From: Pelodictyon phaeoclathratiforme BU-1
GTDB taxonomy: Bacteria; Bacteroidota; Chlorobiia; Chlorobiales; Chlorobiaceae
DNA: 64,000 bases
Reading direction: 5' to 3'
NCBI RefSeq assembly: GCF_000020645.1
Contig: NC_011060.1
Coordinates: 1,564,501-1,628,500, forward strand
In this document: in pieces, positions 47,829 to 56,997 of the stretch
Layout: the number at the start of each line of letters is the position of its first letter
Position numbering within the stretch: position 1 is the stretch's first letter
Position numbers and translations under genes: made by a program
Notes under the pieces: model-generated
The model's input: only the letters and a program-made list of their open reading frames with translations
Told to the model about the DNA's origin: nothing
Database searches by the model: none

Positions 47829-48791
47829 ATGACCATGAAGGGAGAAACCCAGGCGATTGTCCTGCAGAAAGCCAACAAGCTTAAATTGCAACGTGCTGCA
47901 TATCATGCCAGTGAACCCGGCGATGTTCTGGTAAAAACCATTGCGAGCACCATCACGCCGGGATTTGACCGGCTTCTTCTGACCAACAAGGCGGTATCAA
48001 GCCGGGTTTTCAAATATCCCATCATGCCTGGCAGTGAAGCTATCGGCCAGATTCTCACAATCGGCCCAAGCGTAACAGAGCTGCAGCCCGGCGATTTTGT
48101 CTATGCCTTCAAGGGAGATCGCTGGAGTGGAATCGAACCCTATGGAGGCTGCCATGCGGAGACCATCCCCACATCTCACGAGAACCTCTTTGCCCTTGGC
48201 CGCCCTCCCATCCACAGGGATCTGCTTATCGGCCTTCTTGCCTATGCCGTCAGCGCCGTGGAAAAGGTACCTCTTGATGCTTCGTCAAGGATTCTTGTAC
48301 TTGGTCTCGGCTCGGTCGGACTCATGGTTGCCGAATACCTGCAATCTCTCGGCTATAAACACATCGATGCCGTTGAAACCTTCAGCATCAGGGGACAACT
48401 CTCCCATGCTGAACATATCGCTCTCGATATCGACGATTTTACCCAGGATTTCAACAACAGCTACGATCTTATTATCGAAACCACCGGAAGGATTCTTCTT
48501 GTGGAAAAAGCTGCCCGGCTGATGAAAGCACAGGCAATTGTCCTGCTGATGGGCAACTATGAGGTTATGGCCTATGACTACAGACTGATACAGCATAAGG
48601 AGCCCGTCATCATCTGCTCCGGCATTACCACCGGTTCTCACCTGAAGGAGGCTTTTGCTGTACTTGAAAGCGGAAGAATTGAGACTGAAAAATTTTTCAC
48701 CAATGTCTTCCCCGTCGCACAGTACGAACTGGCCTATCGCAAAGCGCTTGACAGCAAAGATTCCATCAAGACCGTGTTGAGCTGGCTCTAA
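47829..48791 (+). CDS. bchC: BchC-like 3-hydroxyethyl bacteriochlorophyllide a dehydrogenase
   Basis: Medium-chain dehydrogenase-like protein of 320 residues resembling BchC, which oxidises the 3-hydroxyethyl group to 3-acetyl late in bacteriochlorophyll a synthesis. The opening TQAIVLQKANKLKLQRAA, GDVLVKTIASTITPGFDRLLL near 31-51, MPGSEAIGQILTIGPSV near 66-82 and YGGCHAETIPT near 105-115 follow the BchC pattern; a nucleotide-binding VLGLGSVGLMVAEYLQSLG lies near 157-175. The structural-zinc Cys cluster of alcohol dehydrogenases is absent, as in BchC. No other pigment gene is in the window, so the assignment is by sequence only. Confidence 0.65.
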   Translation: MTMKGETQAIVLQKANKLKLQRAAYHASEPGDVLVKTIASTITPGFDRLLLTNKAVSSRVFKYPIMPGSEAIGQILTIGPSVTELQPGDFVYAFKGDRWSGIEPYGGCHAETIPTSHENLFALGRPPIHRDLLIGLLAYAVSAVEKVPLDASSRILVLGLGSVGLMVAEYLQSLGYKHIDAVETFSIRGQLSHAEHIALDIDDFTQDFNNSYDLIIETTGRILLVEKAARLMKAQAIVLLMGNYEVMAYDYRLIQHKEPVIICSGITTGSHLKEAFAVLESGRIETEKFFTNVFPVAQYELAYRKALDSKDSIKTVLSWL

Positions 48792-48811
48792 GCACGGACA
48801 ACCTTCACGCT

Positions 48812-50353
48812 ATGAGTGTTGCCATACAGTTGAGAAGTATCTCAAAAAAGTTTGGAAATTTTTCCGCAAACAGCAATATCTCACTTGAGGTGAAGGAGGG
48901 AACCATTCACGCCCTGGTCGGGGAGAATGGAGCGGGAAAAAGCACGCTTACAAAAATCATCTACGGCATACACCAGCCGACCTCAGGCGAAATGATCATA
49001 TCGGGTAAAGCTCTCCGCTTCACCTCTCCCCGTGACGCCATCAACGCAGGTATCGGCATGGTTCATCAGCACTTTATGCTTGTTCCAGAGCTATCAGTCA
49101 CCGAAAACATTATCCTTGGCAATGAACAAAGTAGACTTTTTCAGCGCATTCCCCTGAAAAAAAGTAAAGAGCAGATCCTGAAAAATGCCCAAGCCTACGG
49201 GCTGGCTGTCGACCCTGATGCTCTGGTTGGAAACCTCAGTATCGGAGAACAGCAGCGAGTTGAAATTCTCAGGCTCCTCTTTCGTCATGCCGCCATCATG
49301 ATTTTTGACGAACCGACTGCAGTGCTCACCCCTGCTGAAACGGAATCCTTTTTTGCAACACTCCGCTCCCTTCGCGACACGGGAAAAACCATTATCCTCA
49401 TTACCCACAAACTGGACGAAGTACTCGCCGCAGCCGACATGATCAGTGTAATGAGAAGAGGTGAAATCGTCGGTACCCTGCCAGCCTCTTCCGCAACAAA
49501 AGCAGAGCTTGCACGGATGATGGTGGGACGCACTCTCCTTTTACGAGTCACCAATCCAGAGCCCACCCCTGGCCAAACAATTCTCTCCATCAAGAAGCTC
49601 GGGTTTCGCACCAGAAAGGGTGCACTGAAACTCCATGACCTCACCTTGAAGATCAGAGCCGGTGAAATCTATGGCATTGCAGGAGTTGAAGGCAACGGAC
49701 AAAGTGAACTCCTGCAGGTACTCTGGGGGCTTGTACCTGAAGGATGCATCATCTCTGGCGAAGCCTTGCTCCAGGGAGAGCAACTCATCGGAAAAAAGCC
49801 CGCCGAAATAGCCCTAATGGGCGTTTCACACATTCCTGAAAACCGCCTGCGCCATGCAGTTATTACCAACTACACCGTTTCTGAAAACCTCATTTTCGGA
49901 CGACATCGGGAGCCCTCTTTTCACCGGGGAATTGGTTTCAACAACCACGAACTCGAACGGAATGCCGCAGAGATGACCACCATCTACGACATCAGATGCG
50001 GCTCCCCCTCCCGGCAGCCGCTCAGCACTCTCTCGGGAGGCAACCAGCAAAAGGTCGTCCTCGCAAGAGAACTCAAACGACCTGCCATCTCCCTTCTTCT
50101 CCTTGCCCAGCCAACCCGGGGCGTTGATATCGGCGCCATTGAAACAATCCATAAAAAAATTCTTGAAACACGCTCAACAGGCGTAGCAATCCTTCTTCTC
50201 TCCTCCGAACTTGATGAGATCACGGCACTGTCAACCCGCATCGGATGCCTCTATAAAGGTTCGATTCGCCATGAATTCAGTCAGAAAGAGGTAGAACTCA
50301 AAAGAGAGTCCGAGTATGAGTTCCAGAAAGAGATCGGCCTTTATATCACCTGA
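48812..50353 (+). CDS. ABC transporter ATP-binding protein, nucleoside/sugar type (two NBDs)
   Basis: A 513-residue protein with two fused nucleotide-binding domains, as in ribose and BmpA-type nucleoside transporters. First domain: GENGAGKSTLTKIIYGIH near 38-55, signature LSIGEQQRVEILRLLF near 145-160, MIFDEPTAVLTP. Second domain: degenerate Walker A GVEGNGQSELLQVLWG near 290-305 and signature LSGGNQQKVVLAREL near 408-422. A degenerate second site is normal for this class. The permease gene follows 15 bases later. Confidence 0.88.
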   Translation: MSVAIQLRSISKKFGNFSANSNISLEVKEGTIHALVGENGAGKSTLTKIIYGIHQPTSGEMIISGKALRFTSPRDAINAGIGMVHQHFMLVPELSVTENIILGNEQSRLFQRIPLKKSKEQILKNAQAYGLAVDPDALVGNLSIGEQQRVEILRLLFRHAAIMIFDEPTAVLTPAETESFFATLRSLRDTGKTIILITHKLDEVLAAADMISVMRRGEIVGTLPASSATKAELARMMVGRTLLLRVTNPEPTPGQTILSIKKLGFRTRKGALKLHDLTLKIRAGEIYGIAGVEGNGQSELLQVLWGLVPEGCIISGEALLQGEQLIGKKPAEIALMGVSHIPENRLRHAVITNYTVSENLIFGRHREPSFHRGIGFNNHELERNAAEMTTIYDIRCGSPSRQPLSTLSGGNQQKVVLARELKRPAISLLLLAQPTRGVDIGAIETIHKKILETRSTGVAILLLSSELDEITALSTRIGCLYKGSIRHEFSQKEVELKRESEYEFQKEIGLYIT

Positions 50354-50368
50354 ATAGATATCCCTGCC

Positions 50369-51406
50369 ATGAGTAGAAAGAGCCTCACATTGCTCATCCC
50401 CATACTCGCGATCCTCACAGCTTTTGTTGTCAGCAGTCTGCTTATTTTCATGGCAGGTCGCGATCCGGTCATGATTTTCCAAAAAATGTTTCATGCCACA
50501 CTTGGCTCGCCATACGGAACCGGGCAGGTGCTCTTCAAAATGACAACACTTGTTTTTGTAGCCCTTGCCGTTGCACTCCCCTTCCAGGTCAGACTCTTCA
50601 ACATCGGTGCTGAGGGGCAGCTTCAGATGGGCGCCTTTGCAGCAGCAATGACCGGAGCAATGCTTCCTGCCTTCGTCCCACCACTTGCAGCAATCACGCT
50701 CTGTATCATATCGGCAATGGCGACAGGTGCATGCTGGGCGCTTGTTGCGGGCGTGCTCAAAGTACGCTTCGGCGTCAATGAGGTCATTGCAACCATCATG
50801 CTCAATTTTATTGCCCAGGGTATTACCGGATACTTGCTTACCTGGCACTTTGCGATCCCCTCAACAGACCACACTCCACCAATCACGGCCGCAGCAACCA
50901 TACCAACTTTCGATACCGTAACAGGCTGGTTCGCCAACTCACCAGCAAATCTCAGTACACTGCTTGCTCTCACTCTTGCCCTGCTCTTCCAGATTCTGCT
51001 CTTTCATTCAAGATATGGCTATGAGATGCGAGCTGCCGGCATGCAACCTGATGCTGCCCGATATGGAGGAATCAATGCCGGGATGCATACACTCACCGCA
51101 ATGGGTATCGGTGGCGCTGCAGCCGGTCTGGGAGCCGCGAACCTCGTCCTCGGCTACAAACACTACTATGAAGCTGGAATAAGTGGAGGAATCGGCTTTA
51201 CAGGAATCGCCGTCGCACTTCTCGCCGGTGCCCATCCGTTATGGATACTTCTCTCAGCCCTCTTTTTCGGAGTCCTCGAATATGGAGGACTGACCGTCAA
51301 TGCATACATCCCAAAGGATATTTTCATGATCATTGAAGCCCTCACCATCCTTCTCGTCATTACCTTCAGCGCTCTTGGCAGAAGATGGCTGCATGAGAAA
51401 AATTAA
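50369..51406 (+). CDS. ABC transporter permease, nucleoside (YufP/NupP) type
   Basis: Inner-membrane permease of 345 residues with about nine hydrophobic segments (BPD_transp_2 family). QVRLFNIGAEGQLQMGAFAA near 72-91 and FGVNEVIATIMLNFIA near 132-147 are the family's conserved blocks. It partners the ATPase just upstream. In the usual operon a second permease and a BMP-family lipoprotein are present; neither is next to it here. Ends before a small DUF2934 gene. Confidence 0.88.
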   Translation: MSRKSLTLLIPILAILTAFVVSSLLIFMAGRDPVMIFQKMFHATLGSPYGTGQVLFKMTTLVFVALAVALPFQVRLFNIGAEGQLQMGAFAAAMTGAMLPAFVPPLAAITLCIISAMATGACWALVAGVLKVRFGVNEVIATIMLNFIAQGITGYLLTWHFAIPSTDHTPPITAAATIPTFDTVTGWFANSPANLSTLLALTLALLFQILLFHSRYGYEMRAAGMQPDAARYGGINAGMHTLTAMGIGGAAAGLGAANLVLGYKHYYEAGISGGIGFTGIAVALLAGAHPLWILLSALFFGVLEYGGLTVNAYIPKDIFMIIEALTILLVITFSALGRRWLHEKN

Positions 51407-51498
51407 ATAGCCAGCCCTCTACCCTGTTACAGGATTATTTTTTATCTTGGGGATGCTTCCACAAGCTCATATCTACCGATAATAAAGAGACGGAAACA

Positions 51499-51699
51499 AT
51501 GGGAAAAAGAAACACAGAAAAAGAGAGCGAAGATAAATATCCTGCAAAAAAAAGGAAAAAACATGACTTCGCCGTTACACCGGAAATGCGCGAAGAGCGC
51601 TTGAAGATAGCCGCATACTACCGGTGGGAACAGAAAGGAAAGAAACACGGTTCAGATTCCGACGACTGGCTTGAAGCTGAAGACACGCTTACTGACTGA
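51499..51699 (+). CDS. DUF2934-type small protein
   Basis: 66-residue, highly charged protein. The second half, RLKIAAYYRWEQKGKKHG near 34-51 followed by DSDDWLEAED, is the DUF2934 signature (A.YR.E.RG... DWLEAE). Function unknown. The first half is Lys/Glu-rich and probably disordered. Followed by a hairpin terminator. Confidence 0.75.
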   Translation: MGKRNTEKESEDKYPAKKRKKHDFAVTPEMREERLKIAAYYRWEQKGKKHGSDSDDWLEAEDTLTD

Positions 51700-51710
51700 A
51701 CCTGCACTGC

Positions 51711-51742
51711 AAGGCCATTCCGGTGAACGAGTGGCCTTTTTT
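51711..51742 (+). terminator. Rho-independent terminator after the DUF2934 gene
   Basis: AAGGCCA (51711-51717) pairs with TGGCCTT (51732-51738), 14-base loop, followed by T-run to 51742. It separates the DUF2934 gene from the next small gene. Confidence 0.75.
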
Positions 51743-51762
51743 ATGATTATCAACACCTCACT

Positions 51763-51936
51763 ATGATAAAAAAAAGCATCTCCTCTCTTTGGGGATCACT
51801 CTCAATTATGTTCGCTGGCCTCTGGCTGGTTGGGCGAATCATCATGGAATATTTCGGTATCATCAGCGACGGCAACGACCGGACGACCGGCATAAAAGAT
51901 CTTCGGGAAGAGTACAAAAAAGCCAACTATAAATGA
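51763..51936 (+). CDS. Small single-span membrane protein (57 aa)
   Basis: Short open frame with a basic start MIKKS, one hydrophobic helix at about residues 8-27 (LWGSLSIMFAGLWLVGRIIM) and a charged soluble tail (DGNDRTTGIKDLREEYKKA). Such an arrangement fits a small inner-membrane protein with its C-terminus outside or inside depending on topology. I recognise no family. It ends six bases before the convergent PASTA gene stop. Confidence 0.5.
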   Translation: MIKKSISSLWGSLSIMFAGLWLVGRIIMEYFGIISDGNDRTTGIKDLREEYKKANYK

Positions 51937-51942
51937 TTGCGT

Positions 51943-52677
51943 CTACTCTTCCATGATGACCACCGTAAGCGCCACCGGCTGGTTGGGCGAAACGAGAGAA
52001 CCTACCCCAGGCCTCTGGCTGATGACCGTATTGGGAACAAGAAAAGCTGAATATTCGGTAGCAACCCTTCCCATAGGGAGGCCTGCTTCCGCAATAGTAC
52101 GCTCTGCCTGAAGAAGAGACATGCCGAGAACATTCGGCACTGCAATTTTTTCCGCACTCTGTACCGGCGCCTCATAACGACCGATAACGACCGAAACAGA
52201 AGAGCCTGACTTTACAGTTGCCTCGGGCGGAATTGACTGACTCAGCACCCGTCCATCCAGGTCAGGACTGGTAACGATGTTGAACTGGACATCCGCAACA
52301 TCCATATCCATACGAAGGGCAATCTGACGCGCCTCGAATTCAACTCTTCCGAGAAGATCCGGCATAGTAAACGAAGGCTTTTCGCGCTTGTTAACCACCA
52401 GATAGACATTCCTGCCAGGTTTTACCTCCGTTCCCGCTTCAGGAATCTGGGAAAGAACAATATTGGAATCAACACGGCTGAGATATTTGACATGGTAGCT
52501 TTTTTTTGCCTCAAATCCGGCTCGCCGCAATCGCCCGGAAGCCTCATCATAATCCATGTTAAGAACATCAGGAACAACCTTGACACTTCCCTGTGAAATA
52601 TAGAAGGGCATTATCAGCTTGTCGAGCATCACGACAAAACCGATGCATAAAAGAATGATCAACCCTGCTTTTTTCAT
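51943..52677 (-). CDS. Membrane-anchored PASTA-domain protein
   Basis: A 244-residue protein with an N-terminal membrane anchor (about residues 5-24) and three extracytoplasmic PASTA repeats at about 37-95, 103-167 and 178-241 (PDVLNMDYDEASGRLR; PDLLGRVEFEARQIAL; PNVLGMSLLQAERTI). PASTA domains bind peptidoglycan stem peptides or lipid II. There is no attached kinase or transpeptidase domain, so it is a stand-alone sensor or scaffold. Likely in the cell envelope. Confidence 0.85.
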   Translation of the reverse strand: MKKAGLIILLCIGFVVMLDKLIMPFYISQGSVKVVPDVLNMDYDEASGRLRRAGFEAKKSYHVKYLSRVDSNIVLSQIPEAGTEVKPGRNVYLVVNKREKPSFTMPDLLGRVEFEARQIALRMDMDVADVQFNIVTSPDLDGRVLSQSIPPEATVKSGSSVSVVIGRYEAPVQSAEKIAVPNVLGMSLLQAERTIAEAGLPMGRVATEYSAFLVPNTVISQRPGVGSLVSPNQPVALTVVIMEE

Positions 52678-52748
52678 CTCGCTTGTGGTACCATTATTTC
52701 CTCAATTATCCTCTGATCAAAAAGCCAACCCCTTGTGTAACGAGCCTG

Positions 52749-53723
52749 CTAATACTCTCTTTTCATGACAAAATCAACGAGGCGCAGCAGCGAGGTTTTT
52801 GCTGCGCTTTCAGGAAAAGAGCTGATAGAAGCCACCGCTTTTGCAGCAAATCCTTCTGCAACTTCAGCAGCATAGACAAGCCCACCCTTGCCTGTAACAA
52901 ACGCAATAACCTCTCCGCTCTTCACCGCTCTTTTACGTGAACTTTTCAAAATAGAGCGAATCATCTTCTGCTCTGCAACCGGGGCATGAAGAAGCGCATA
53001 AATAAGAGGGAGCGTTATTTTCTTGTCCTTGATATCAATACCCATTTGCTTGCCGGTTTTTTTTGAATCCCCTGTATAATCAAGCAGATCATCACGAATC
53101 TGGAATGCAAGACCAAGATATTCCCCATAACTTTTCAGAGCAGCAATACGCACCTCATCAGTGGTCGCGCTCATAGCGCCCATTGCACAGGCTGAAGAGA
53201 TGAGCGAAGCTGTCTTATCGGCAATGACACTGAGATAATCCGCCTCGGAAATATCAAGACTGCGGGTTTTCTGTATCTGAAAAATTTCACCCTCACTCAT
53301 CCGGCGAACCGCCTCGGAAACCATGTGCAAAAAGCCATAATCCTTGTATTCAAGAGAATAGAGCAAACCCTTGGAAAGCAGATAATCACCAATAAGAACT
53401 GAAATCTTATTTTTCCAAAGTGCGTTGATTGATGCCAGACCACGCCTCATCTCGGCGCCGTCAACCACATCATCATGGATCAGTGTTGCCGAATGAAGCA
53501 ACTCAACCATAATAGCCGCACGATAGCTCGACTCATTTACCCCTCCACACAGTTGAGCGGCAAGTAAAACCATAGCCGGGCGAATCTGTTTTCCCTGCTG
53601 CTTGAGCACATAACGGGTAACCTTGTCGACCAGTGTATTCTGGCCTTGCAGCACCACCTTGTACCTCTGCTGAAAAATCTCAATCTCACCGGCTACCGAT
53701 GCAACAACATCCTTGATATTCAC
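52749..53723 (-). CDS. ispB: Polyprenyl diphosphate synthase (octaprenyl type)
   Basis: Trans-prenyltransferase that builds the isoprenoid side chain of quinones. First Asp-rich motif ATLIHDDVVDGAEMRRG near 85-101, second motif FQIRDDLLDYTGDSKKTGKQMG near 207-228, and the KQIRP substrate motif near 46-50. No ATG is in frame near the start; the GTG at 53723 has a GGGG site five bases upstream and is preferred over the TTG at 53738. Chain length (octaprenyl vs other) is inferred from the family only. Confidence 0.88.
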   Translation of the reverse strand: MNIKDVVASVAGEIEIFQQRYKVVLQGQNTLVDKVTRYVLKQQGKQIRPAMVLLAAQLCGGVNESSYRAAIMVELLHSATLIHDDVVDGAEMRRGLASINALWKNKISVLIGDYLLSKGLLYSLEYKDYGFLHMVSEAVRRMSEGEIFQIQKTRSLDISEADYLSVIADKTASLISSACAMGAMSATTDEVRIAALKSYGEYLGLAFQIRDDLLDYTGDSKKTGKQMGIDIKDKKITLPLIYALLHAPVAEQKMIRSILKSSRKRAVKSGEVIAFVTGKGGLVYAAEVAEGFAAKAVASISSFPESAAKTSLLRLVDFVMKREY

Positions 53724-54006
53724 CAATTCCCCGGACAATTACGTGACAAGCCCCGCATACCAACTGAAGCTCTTGAAAAGGAGGAAAAGTATAACATTTC
53801 CGGGAGCAAAAAAAATCAGTGAAAGGGTATCGCTTCCTGAAGAGCAAATAAAGTCCATATTAAGGGCTGATTACAAAGTAAAATACCCCTCTCTCGCAAA
53901 CCACTGAAACAATTTCTTGGCTACATGCATCTTTGTTGCTATGTTTTGTGATTCTTGTCGTTCCCAAAAAAAGATCTCAGCCACAACAGCAGCCACTATC
54001 AAAACA

Positions 54007-54849
54007 ATGCCCGAAGAGATAGAATCCACAACCTCACGGCAACTGCCGGAAAGTGACCCAAAGAGCACAGCAATCAGCAAAGTCAGCGAGACCAGTGAGG
54101 CCAGCGAAGCCGAACCAGAAAACGAAATGAATTTTATTGGCCATCTCGAAGAGATCCGGTCACGACTGATCCAAACCGGTATCGCGCTGCTCATCGTCAC
54201 CGCCCTGTGTGCCACCTATGCCGACTTTCTGGTCAACGAAATTCTTATCGGACCACTCAAAAGAAGCAGTGAAGGGTTGGTACTTCAGAACCTTGTCCCC
54301 TATGGACAGGTCTCCCTCTACTTTCAGGTCGTCTTTTTTGCAGGATTCATTCTCTCATTCCCCTTCATCGCCTGGCAAATCTGGCAGTTTGTTGCTCCCG
54401 GCCTGCATGAACACGAACGTAAAGCCAGTCGTTTTTCAATACTCTTTATCTCCCTCTGCTTCTTTTCCGGCATTGCCTTTGGTTATTTCGTCTTTCTGCC
54501 CATCTCGCTGCAATTTTTTGCAGGATTTGGAACAAGCCTGATCAAAAACAATATCTCGGTACAAGACTATGTCAGTTTCTTCATCGGAACACTTCTGACA
54601 GCAGGACTGGTTTTCGAACTTCCGTTCATCTCCTATATCCTTTCCAAAATCGGTCTATTGACACCTGCATTCATGCGGTTTTATCGCAAACATGCCATCG
54701 TGTTTCTGTTGATTGTTGCTGCACTCGTTACCCCCTCAACCGATCTGGTCACCCAGCTTATCATCGGCCTCCCGATGATCCTTCTCTATGAGCTCAGCAT
54801 CCTGATTTCAGCACGGGTCAACCGGAACAATGCCGCATTGAAATCATGA
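54007..54849 (+). CDS. tatC: Sec-independent protein translocase TatC
   Basis: Twin-arginine translocase core subunit. From the ATG at 54007 it is 280 residues with a 45-residue Glu/Ser-rich lead, then NFIGHLEEIRSRLIQTG near 42-58, the family signature, and six hydrophobic segments, ending with FLLIVAALVTPSTDLVTQLIIGLP. The frame opens upstream at 53917 but that extension is unlike the family. Its stop overlaps the esterase ATG (ATGA). Confidence 0.92.
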   Translation: MPEEIESTTSRQLPESDPKSTAISKVSETSEASEAEPENEMNFIGHLEEIRSRLIQTGIALLIVTALCATYADFLVNEILIGPLKRSSEGLVLQNLVPYGQVSLYFQVVFFAGFILSFPFIAWQIWQFVAPGLHEHERKASRFSILFISLCFFSGIAFGYFVFLPISLQFFAGFGTSLIKNNISVQDYVSFFIGTLLTAGLVFELPFISYILSKIGLLTPAFMRFYRKHAIVFLLIVAALVTPSTDLVTQLIIGLPMILLYELSILISARVNRNNAALKS

Positions 54850-55871
54850 CAAGAGCCGAAAGAACATACCCCAGGATTATTGAACTTGACATACCGGGCA
54901 TCACCCTTGCCGGGAACCCCCTTAATGACCCGAGCGAACGCCGGATTCCGGTCTATCTTCCACCCTCCTACGACGGAAAAAAACGGTTTCCGGTTATCTA
55001 TCTTCTTGCGGGGTTTGCCTCTACAGGAGCAAGTTTCATGAACTTCAGCTTCGGGCGTCAAAGCGTACCGGAGATGGCAGCCGCACTTATTGCTGAAGGG
55101 AAAATGCAGGAAACAATCATGGTTATGCCTGACTGCATGACCCGTTACGGGGGCTCCCAGTATGTAGACTCAGCAGCAACAGGCAACTACGAAACCTATC
55201 TCGTTGATGAACTGGTTCCCTGCATAGACCGGACGCTCTGTACCCTTGCAGCAAGGAAGCACAGGGCGTTGGCCGGAAAATCATCAGGCGGGTTTGGAGC
55301 ACTCCGACTTGCCATGAAACACCCGGATCAGTTTGCTGCCATTGCCTGCCACAGCGGCGACATGTGCTTCGAACTCTGCTATAAGCCCAATTTCCCGGCT
55401 GCCGCAAAAATCCTTGAGCACTATCAGGGCAGCATTGCCAACTTCCTGGGCGCCTATGAAAATGCACTGAAAAAACCTCAAAAAGAGTTCGCCCTTCTTG
55501 ACCTGATTGCCATGGCTGCGGCCTACTCTCCCGATTCCGGAAAAGTCGCACCCGAAAACATGCGACTGCCATTCAATCCCTACACCTGCGAACCCATCAG
55601 TGAAATATGGAACGAATGGCTGAGCTTTGATCCGGTAGAGATGATTGAGCATGAAGAGTACCGTGACGCACTTCGTTCACTTGACCTGCTTTTCCTTGAC
55701 TGCGGAACCCTCGACGAATACAATCTGCAATTCGGTAACAGGATATTTTCAGCCAAAGCCGAACGTTATGCAATCGCGCACCGCTATGAAGAGTTCATGG
55801 ACTCGCACAGCAACACCTCCTATCGATTCAACGTCTCACTGCCTGCACTGTCAGCAGTTATTGCAGAGTGA
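54846..55871 (+). CDS. Putative esterase (alpha/beta hydrolase, esterase D/enterochelin-esterase-like)
   Basis: A 341-residue hydrolase. PVYLPPSYDGKKRFPVIYLLAGF near 36-58 and the nucleophile elbow ALAGKSSGGFGALRLAMKHP near 139-158 (Ser in KSSGG) are characteristic of the putative-esterase family; EYNLQFG and SHSNTSYRF near the C-terminus would carry the Asp/His. No signal peptide. Translationally coupled to tatC. Substrate unknown. Its last 21 bases overlap the convergent coaE gene. Confidence 0.78.
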   Translation: MTRAERTYPRIIELDIPGITLAGNPLNDPSERRIPVYLPPSYDGKKRFPVIYLLAGFASTGASFMNFSFGRQSVPEMAAALIAEGKMQETIMVMPDCMTRYGGSQYVDSAATGNYETYLVDELVPCIDRTLCTLAARKHRALAGKSSGGFGALRLAMKHPDQFAAIACHSGDMCFELCYKPNFPAAAKILEHYQGSIANFLGAYENALKKPQKEFALLDLIAMAAAYSPDSGKVAPENMRLPFNPYTCEPISEIWNEWLSFDPVEMIEHEEYRDALRSLDLLFLDCGTLDEYNLQFGNRIFSAKAERYAIAHRYEEFMDSHSNTSYRFNVSLPALSAVIAE

Positions 55872-56498
55872 TTCGGCGGCCTGAAGCAATACCTGAAAAA
55901 GCGCTTCGGTCTCTTTTTTCAGCTCAACAAGAGAGCCCCTGTTGTAAAGGACATAATCAGCTTTTGCAATCAGCTTCTCCTGAGGCCATTGTGTTGCCAG
56001 TCGCCTTACGATCCCTTCACGCTCCCCCATCCCTTTCAGCACGGCCCGCTCAATTTGATCCTGCAGTTCAGCAGCCACAACAACCACAACATCAAGTCCC
56101 TCATTTCCACCTGATTCAAAAAGAATTGCCGCCTCTTTCACCAGAATTTTTACCCTCCGCCGTCGGGCATCAAGCACTGCGCGGCTGAATTCGGCCAACA
56201 CCTTTGGATGGACAAGCCTGTTCAGTGCAGCAAGTTTATCGGAAGAAGAAAAAACAACGGCCGCAATTGTTTTTCGATCCAGCACCAGATTACCGGAAAG
56301 ATCAAGCGAATAAACCTTTTCCCCAAAAAGCGCCTTAATCCCCTCAATCACTTCGGGATCATGAAGCTGCAGCTCCTTTGCCACCTGATCTGATTCAAAA
56401 AGAGCACAACCCATCTCCGAAAGAAAACGGCAAACCATTGATTTCCCGCTCCCGAGCCCTCCCGTTATACCGACCAGAAAAGGATAGCTGTGCATCAT
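55851..56498 (-). CDS. coaE: Dephospho-CoA kinase
   Basis: Last step of coenzyme A synthesis. The 215 residues show the P-loop GITGGLGSGKSMVCRFL near 9-25, FESDQVAKELQLHDPEV near 34-50 and KILVKEAAILFESGGNEGLD near 120-139. Length is normal. The start overlaps the upstream lipoprotein gene's stop by four bases (ATGA). Confidence 0.93.
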   Translation of the reverse strand: MMHSYPFLVGITGGLGSGKSMVCRFLSEMGCALFESDQVAKELQLHDPEVIEGIKALFGEKVYSLDLSGNLVLDRKTIAAVVFSSSDKLAALNRLVHPKVLAEFSRAVLDARRRRVKILVKEAAILFESGGNEGLDVVVVVAAELQDQIERAVLKGMGEREGIVRRLATQWPQEKLIAKADYVLYNRGSLVELKKETEALFQVLLQAAESLCNNC

Positions 56499-56842
56499 TC
56501 AGCTCTCCCTGTTTTTTTTACAATGGTCGCCCGCACCTGAACAAGAATCGATTTCCAGAGTTCAGGATTTTTCTTGTAAATTTCAATCTTGCGTTTCAGA
56601 CTCTCCTGGGTAAGAGCGTGCTTCAAGAGAAGTGCACTGACCTCTGAAGCATCAAGTGCGGCAAGTGCGGCGCCTTCATCTGCAGCCACCACTCCCGATT
56701 CAAGGAGATAATCGCTGTAAAATCCGGCAAAATGCAGATCATCCCTGTCAAGAGGTAAAGATTGTTGTGCACCGCATCCTGACAGAACACAAGAGAAAAC
56801 AAGACAAATAAAAAAACTTCGAATGGTATCACTGCATTTCAT
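56495..56842 (-). CDS. Small predicted lipoprotein
   Basis: 115-residue protein with a lipoprotein signal ending LSGC (Cys at about residue 23). The mature part is mainly helical (ALAALDASEVSALLLKHALTQESLKRKIEIY) with a final basic end. This KALTxExxKxxxxxYxKNPELWKSI pattern resembles small DUF-type lipoproteins upstream of coaE in relatives, but I cannot name the family. Translationally coupled to coaE. Confidence 0.65.
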   Translation of the reverse strand: MKCSDTIRSFFICLVFSCVLSGCGAQQSLPLDRDDLHFAGFYSDYLLESGVVAADEGAALAALDASEVSALLLKHALTQESLKRKIEIYKKNPELWKSILVQVRATIVKKTGRAE

Positions 56843-56997
56843 CGCGCACCCAGCCCCCTGTTGATATATTCAGATAACCTTTTCGACCATTAAAATCGAT
56901 TTTGAAAAATGCAAAGAAACTAAATCCCCCAAATGCAAGTTTAAGCATTTCAAATCATACGTGAAGCATCTTTTTAAACCCTAAATGACATCGCTTT

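Noticed and set aside
53713..53907. 64-codon plus-strand frame between the polyprenyl synthase and tatC
   Set aside because: It begins inside the start region of the divergent gene, and the AGGAGG site in it (near 53779-53784) is not followed by a usable start codon.
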